DNA of 64,000 nucleotides from Gyrodactylus bullatarudis (lineage: Eukaryota > Platyhelminthes > Monogenea > Gyrodactylidea > Gyrodactylidae): the NCBI GenBank assembly GCA_012064415.1, contig SSNU01000319.1, forward strand, positions 1-64,000, in the 5' to 3' direction. How positions within the stretch are numbered: position 1 is the stretch's first letter; every line of letters begins with the position of its first letter. A program made the position numbers and the translations under genes. The notes below the pieces were generated by a model, which was given only the letters and a program-made list of their open reading frames with translations, was not told where the DNA came from and made no database searches. Of this stretch, positions 61,901 to 64,000 are shown in pieces.

Positions 61901-62869
61901 CATATTAGATTTAAAGTAAAAAAATATTTTTCTTGAATGCGGTCGTTCTTCTTTTTCTCTCGTGTATCGAGATCATTTGAAAATTGTCCATTTAAAATTA
62001 GATAAAAACTTTCAAGATTCCTATGAACTAGTCTTGAAAGCAACACTGATTAAAACTCTCAATAACCTATACTATAGATTTCTTTCTTTATTTACATCAT
62101 ACTCTGTAAATTTATTTATTTATGAAAATTGTAAATTTGTAAGTGGAGACCTGACAACAAGTTCCTTTTGGAGAAAGCGTCAACTTTGTAATTCTATACT
62201 TGTTTAACTTTTCTCTTTGCATACATATTTAAATTTGTAATACACATTTTGTATAACAATCTATCAGCTTTTTCCATCGTTATTCAATAAAACTTGAGGG
62301 ACTCATTCCACTACAAATATAGAAATAATCACACCACTCTTTAATGTCTGAATGTTCGTTCCCTTTTTCTGGTATAAAAAATTCTCACCCTCTTTTTTGT
62401 GAAAGAAGTATTATTACCATGGTAACTGTCTTTATTGCTGTACGGAGTTGGAAATTCTGTTGTAGCGTTCTCTAATTGAAAGCATTTGGGTAAGGCAGGC
62501 TAACCTTTTATTTTTGTTTTAACCTTTTCCATTCAGAGTTGTGAGCAATAGCACCTATCTCATCTCGTTATATACTATGGGATAAGCCTTCCAATTTATC
62601 ACTTTTCATCAAGACAATCACGCCTTCTAACGTGCAGAAATTCTCTCTTTGTGTTTTATAAAAAGTTAACCAGATGAATGTGTCATCTATAGATGAAAAG
62701 TATAATAACTTTACTCTAATTAACTTATCAAATGATCTGTAACTTTATCTGTTTGTATTAGATTCACAGAAAGCTAGTTAGCGATGAAGTTCAAGATTTA
62801 CTAAAATTTCAATATGAAATTTATAAAAATATTCTACACTCATTACTATCAATTAATTATAATTTTCTA
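61901..62869. other. Gene-free stretch
   Basis: No recognisable gene; an 81-codon frame at 61962-62207 has no motif. Confidence 0.45.
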
Positions 62870-63090
62870 ACAAAAAAAAATCTGGAAAAAAATTAATAAA
62901 ATTGAGACGTTTTCGAACTTTTTAAAGATTTATATTGATTTAACAATGAGAGGGTGGCCAAATGAAGTTATTAGGATCAAAATTAGACAGGGAAACATAA
63001 TTTGCTGAATGTGATTTAGAGATTTGATAATTTTTTCTAACATGATTTTAAAATCAAATTTGCAAAGGATATTTTTGAAATAAAGAATTT
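62870..63090 (+). repeat. Dispersed repeat B fragment
   Basis: Contains TTTTCGAACTTTTTAAAG and GGATCAAAATTAGACAGGGA in the same order as 24.42-24.51 kb. Confidence 0.5.
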
Positions 63091-64000
63091 GAAACTTTAT
63101 CCCTACATGATTCAAGCGGATATATTCTTTTATTATTTTTGTGGGAATTTAATGTGAATAATTCTCCAACATGTTAAAGAGCAGTAGTACGTCATATTAC
63201 ACGATACTACATAATTTCATTGCAATAGCAAAACAGACACACATGCAATACTAAATGTCGAAACATAGTGAGATACTATTTAATGAATGAATTTAGTAGT
63301 AATAAATTATCACTGTTATACGTAGTAATTTGTTATTGTCTGTCTAAACTTGATTATAGTCAAGGTTAAAGGTTACTCATAGACTTTGGTGGTGGGAAAA
63401 TAAAACTTCTTCTCATTCCCAAATTCTCTCATTCTATCAGTTTCTGTGGGACAGACCATAATTTTTTACTTGAAAGCATAAAAATTTTACAGAAAAAATA
63501 CTATTAAATGTTGTAGCCTTTTTATTCTCGGGCAACTTTGTTCAGTGACCTTTTATTTTTCTGATTTTTATAATCCTGGGACAGAAAAACAGTTTTGAGT
63601 AGAAATTCACCATTTTTGCTAAAAGCTAAAAATATTCACAATTTCAGACTTGAAAATTGGTTAATTGTTTCGATGATAACTTGAAATTTTTTCTCAAGTA
63701 ACTGTTCACTCTCCAAAAGGAATATGTATCTTTAGGCTATTCAATTTGAGTTTCAAGAGAATAAATAAACTCTTGTAAATTTCTTAAGCAAATACAGACT
63801 CTTTGTCATTCTTTGCTGTATCATTCTTGATGATGGTGAGCCATCAGTCTACCTTGTTCATTCACTCCTTCTCTCTTGATAGGTCAACCAGAGATGTATT
63901 AAAATTGAAGATAAGTGTATCTGAGGGGTGGAGATATGGACCAATTTGTGCTGGAAAAGAATGTTTACTTTTGAAAAAATAAAGAAATGAAACAAAAAAC
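63091..64000. other. Gene-free right end
   Basis: AT-rich, no supported feature up to the window edge. Confidence 0.45.

Noticed and set aside
1..64000. CRISPR arrays, operons, bacterial promoters, tRNA and rRNA genes
   Set aside because: The sequence is eukaryotic; no regularly spaced direct repeats and no complete tRNA or rRNA were seen. Only the tRNA-like boxes at 15967-16021 came close.

Overview
The window is a nuclear genome segment from an animal: very AT-rich, gene-poor, with spliced genes using ordinary GT-AG introns, and full of decayed and recent mobile DNA. The gene set is metazoan (SLC4 bicarbonate transporter, LC8 dynein light chains, a GDNF-receptor-like protein, Frazzled/DCC/neogenin, lysosomal-type beta-hexosaminidase). 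Composition, small introns and repeat content fit an arthropod, perhaps a caligid copepod such as a salmon louse; that assignment is inference and was not tested against any database.

Layout. 1-1,195 (-): the 5' coding exons of an SLC4-family transporter that runs off the left edge. 2,980-3,973: a fold-back insertion with two apparently identical 301-bp inverted arms around a fragment of a Penelope-like element (GIY-YIG endonuclease region). 7,142-10,770 (-): two intronless dynein light chain genes, one canonical and one divergent. 15,772-16,243: a short transposed unit with 13-bp target duplications, inverted arms, tRNA-like A/B boxes and a well-formed type I hammerhead ribozyme. 19,671-20,711 (-): a dead non-LTR retrotransposon reverse transcriptase, followed by a second, weaker hammerhead-like motif at 20.85 kb. 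20.9-31.9 kb: gene-free, with several copies of a dispersed fold-back repeat. 31,986-36,906 (+): a nine-exon GDNF-receptor-alpha-like gene. 36.9-46.3 kb: no gene seen. 46,360-54,020 (-): nine exons of a Frazzled/DCC/neogenin-like guidance receptor from the FN3 repeats to the C-terminal P3 motif. 58,246-59,802 (-): an intronless beta-hexosaminidase. 59.9-64.0 kb: no gene, repeat fragments only.

Functionally the genes are unrelated neighbours, not an operon or pathway, although two are neural cell-surface receptors (GFRL and Frazzled). The most unusual material is the retroelement component. A strong hammerhead ribozyme sits in a short tRNA-like element whose ends are inverted repeats. Degenerate hammerhead-like cores lie in both arms of the Penelope-like fold-back and beside the reverse transcriptase relic. 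Two of the three motifs have a self-complementary helix III and the third has a nearly self-complementary one, as expected for ribozymes that cleave best as dimers. All exon limits were worked out by hand from splice dinucleotides and reading-phase agreement, not from transcripts.
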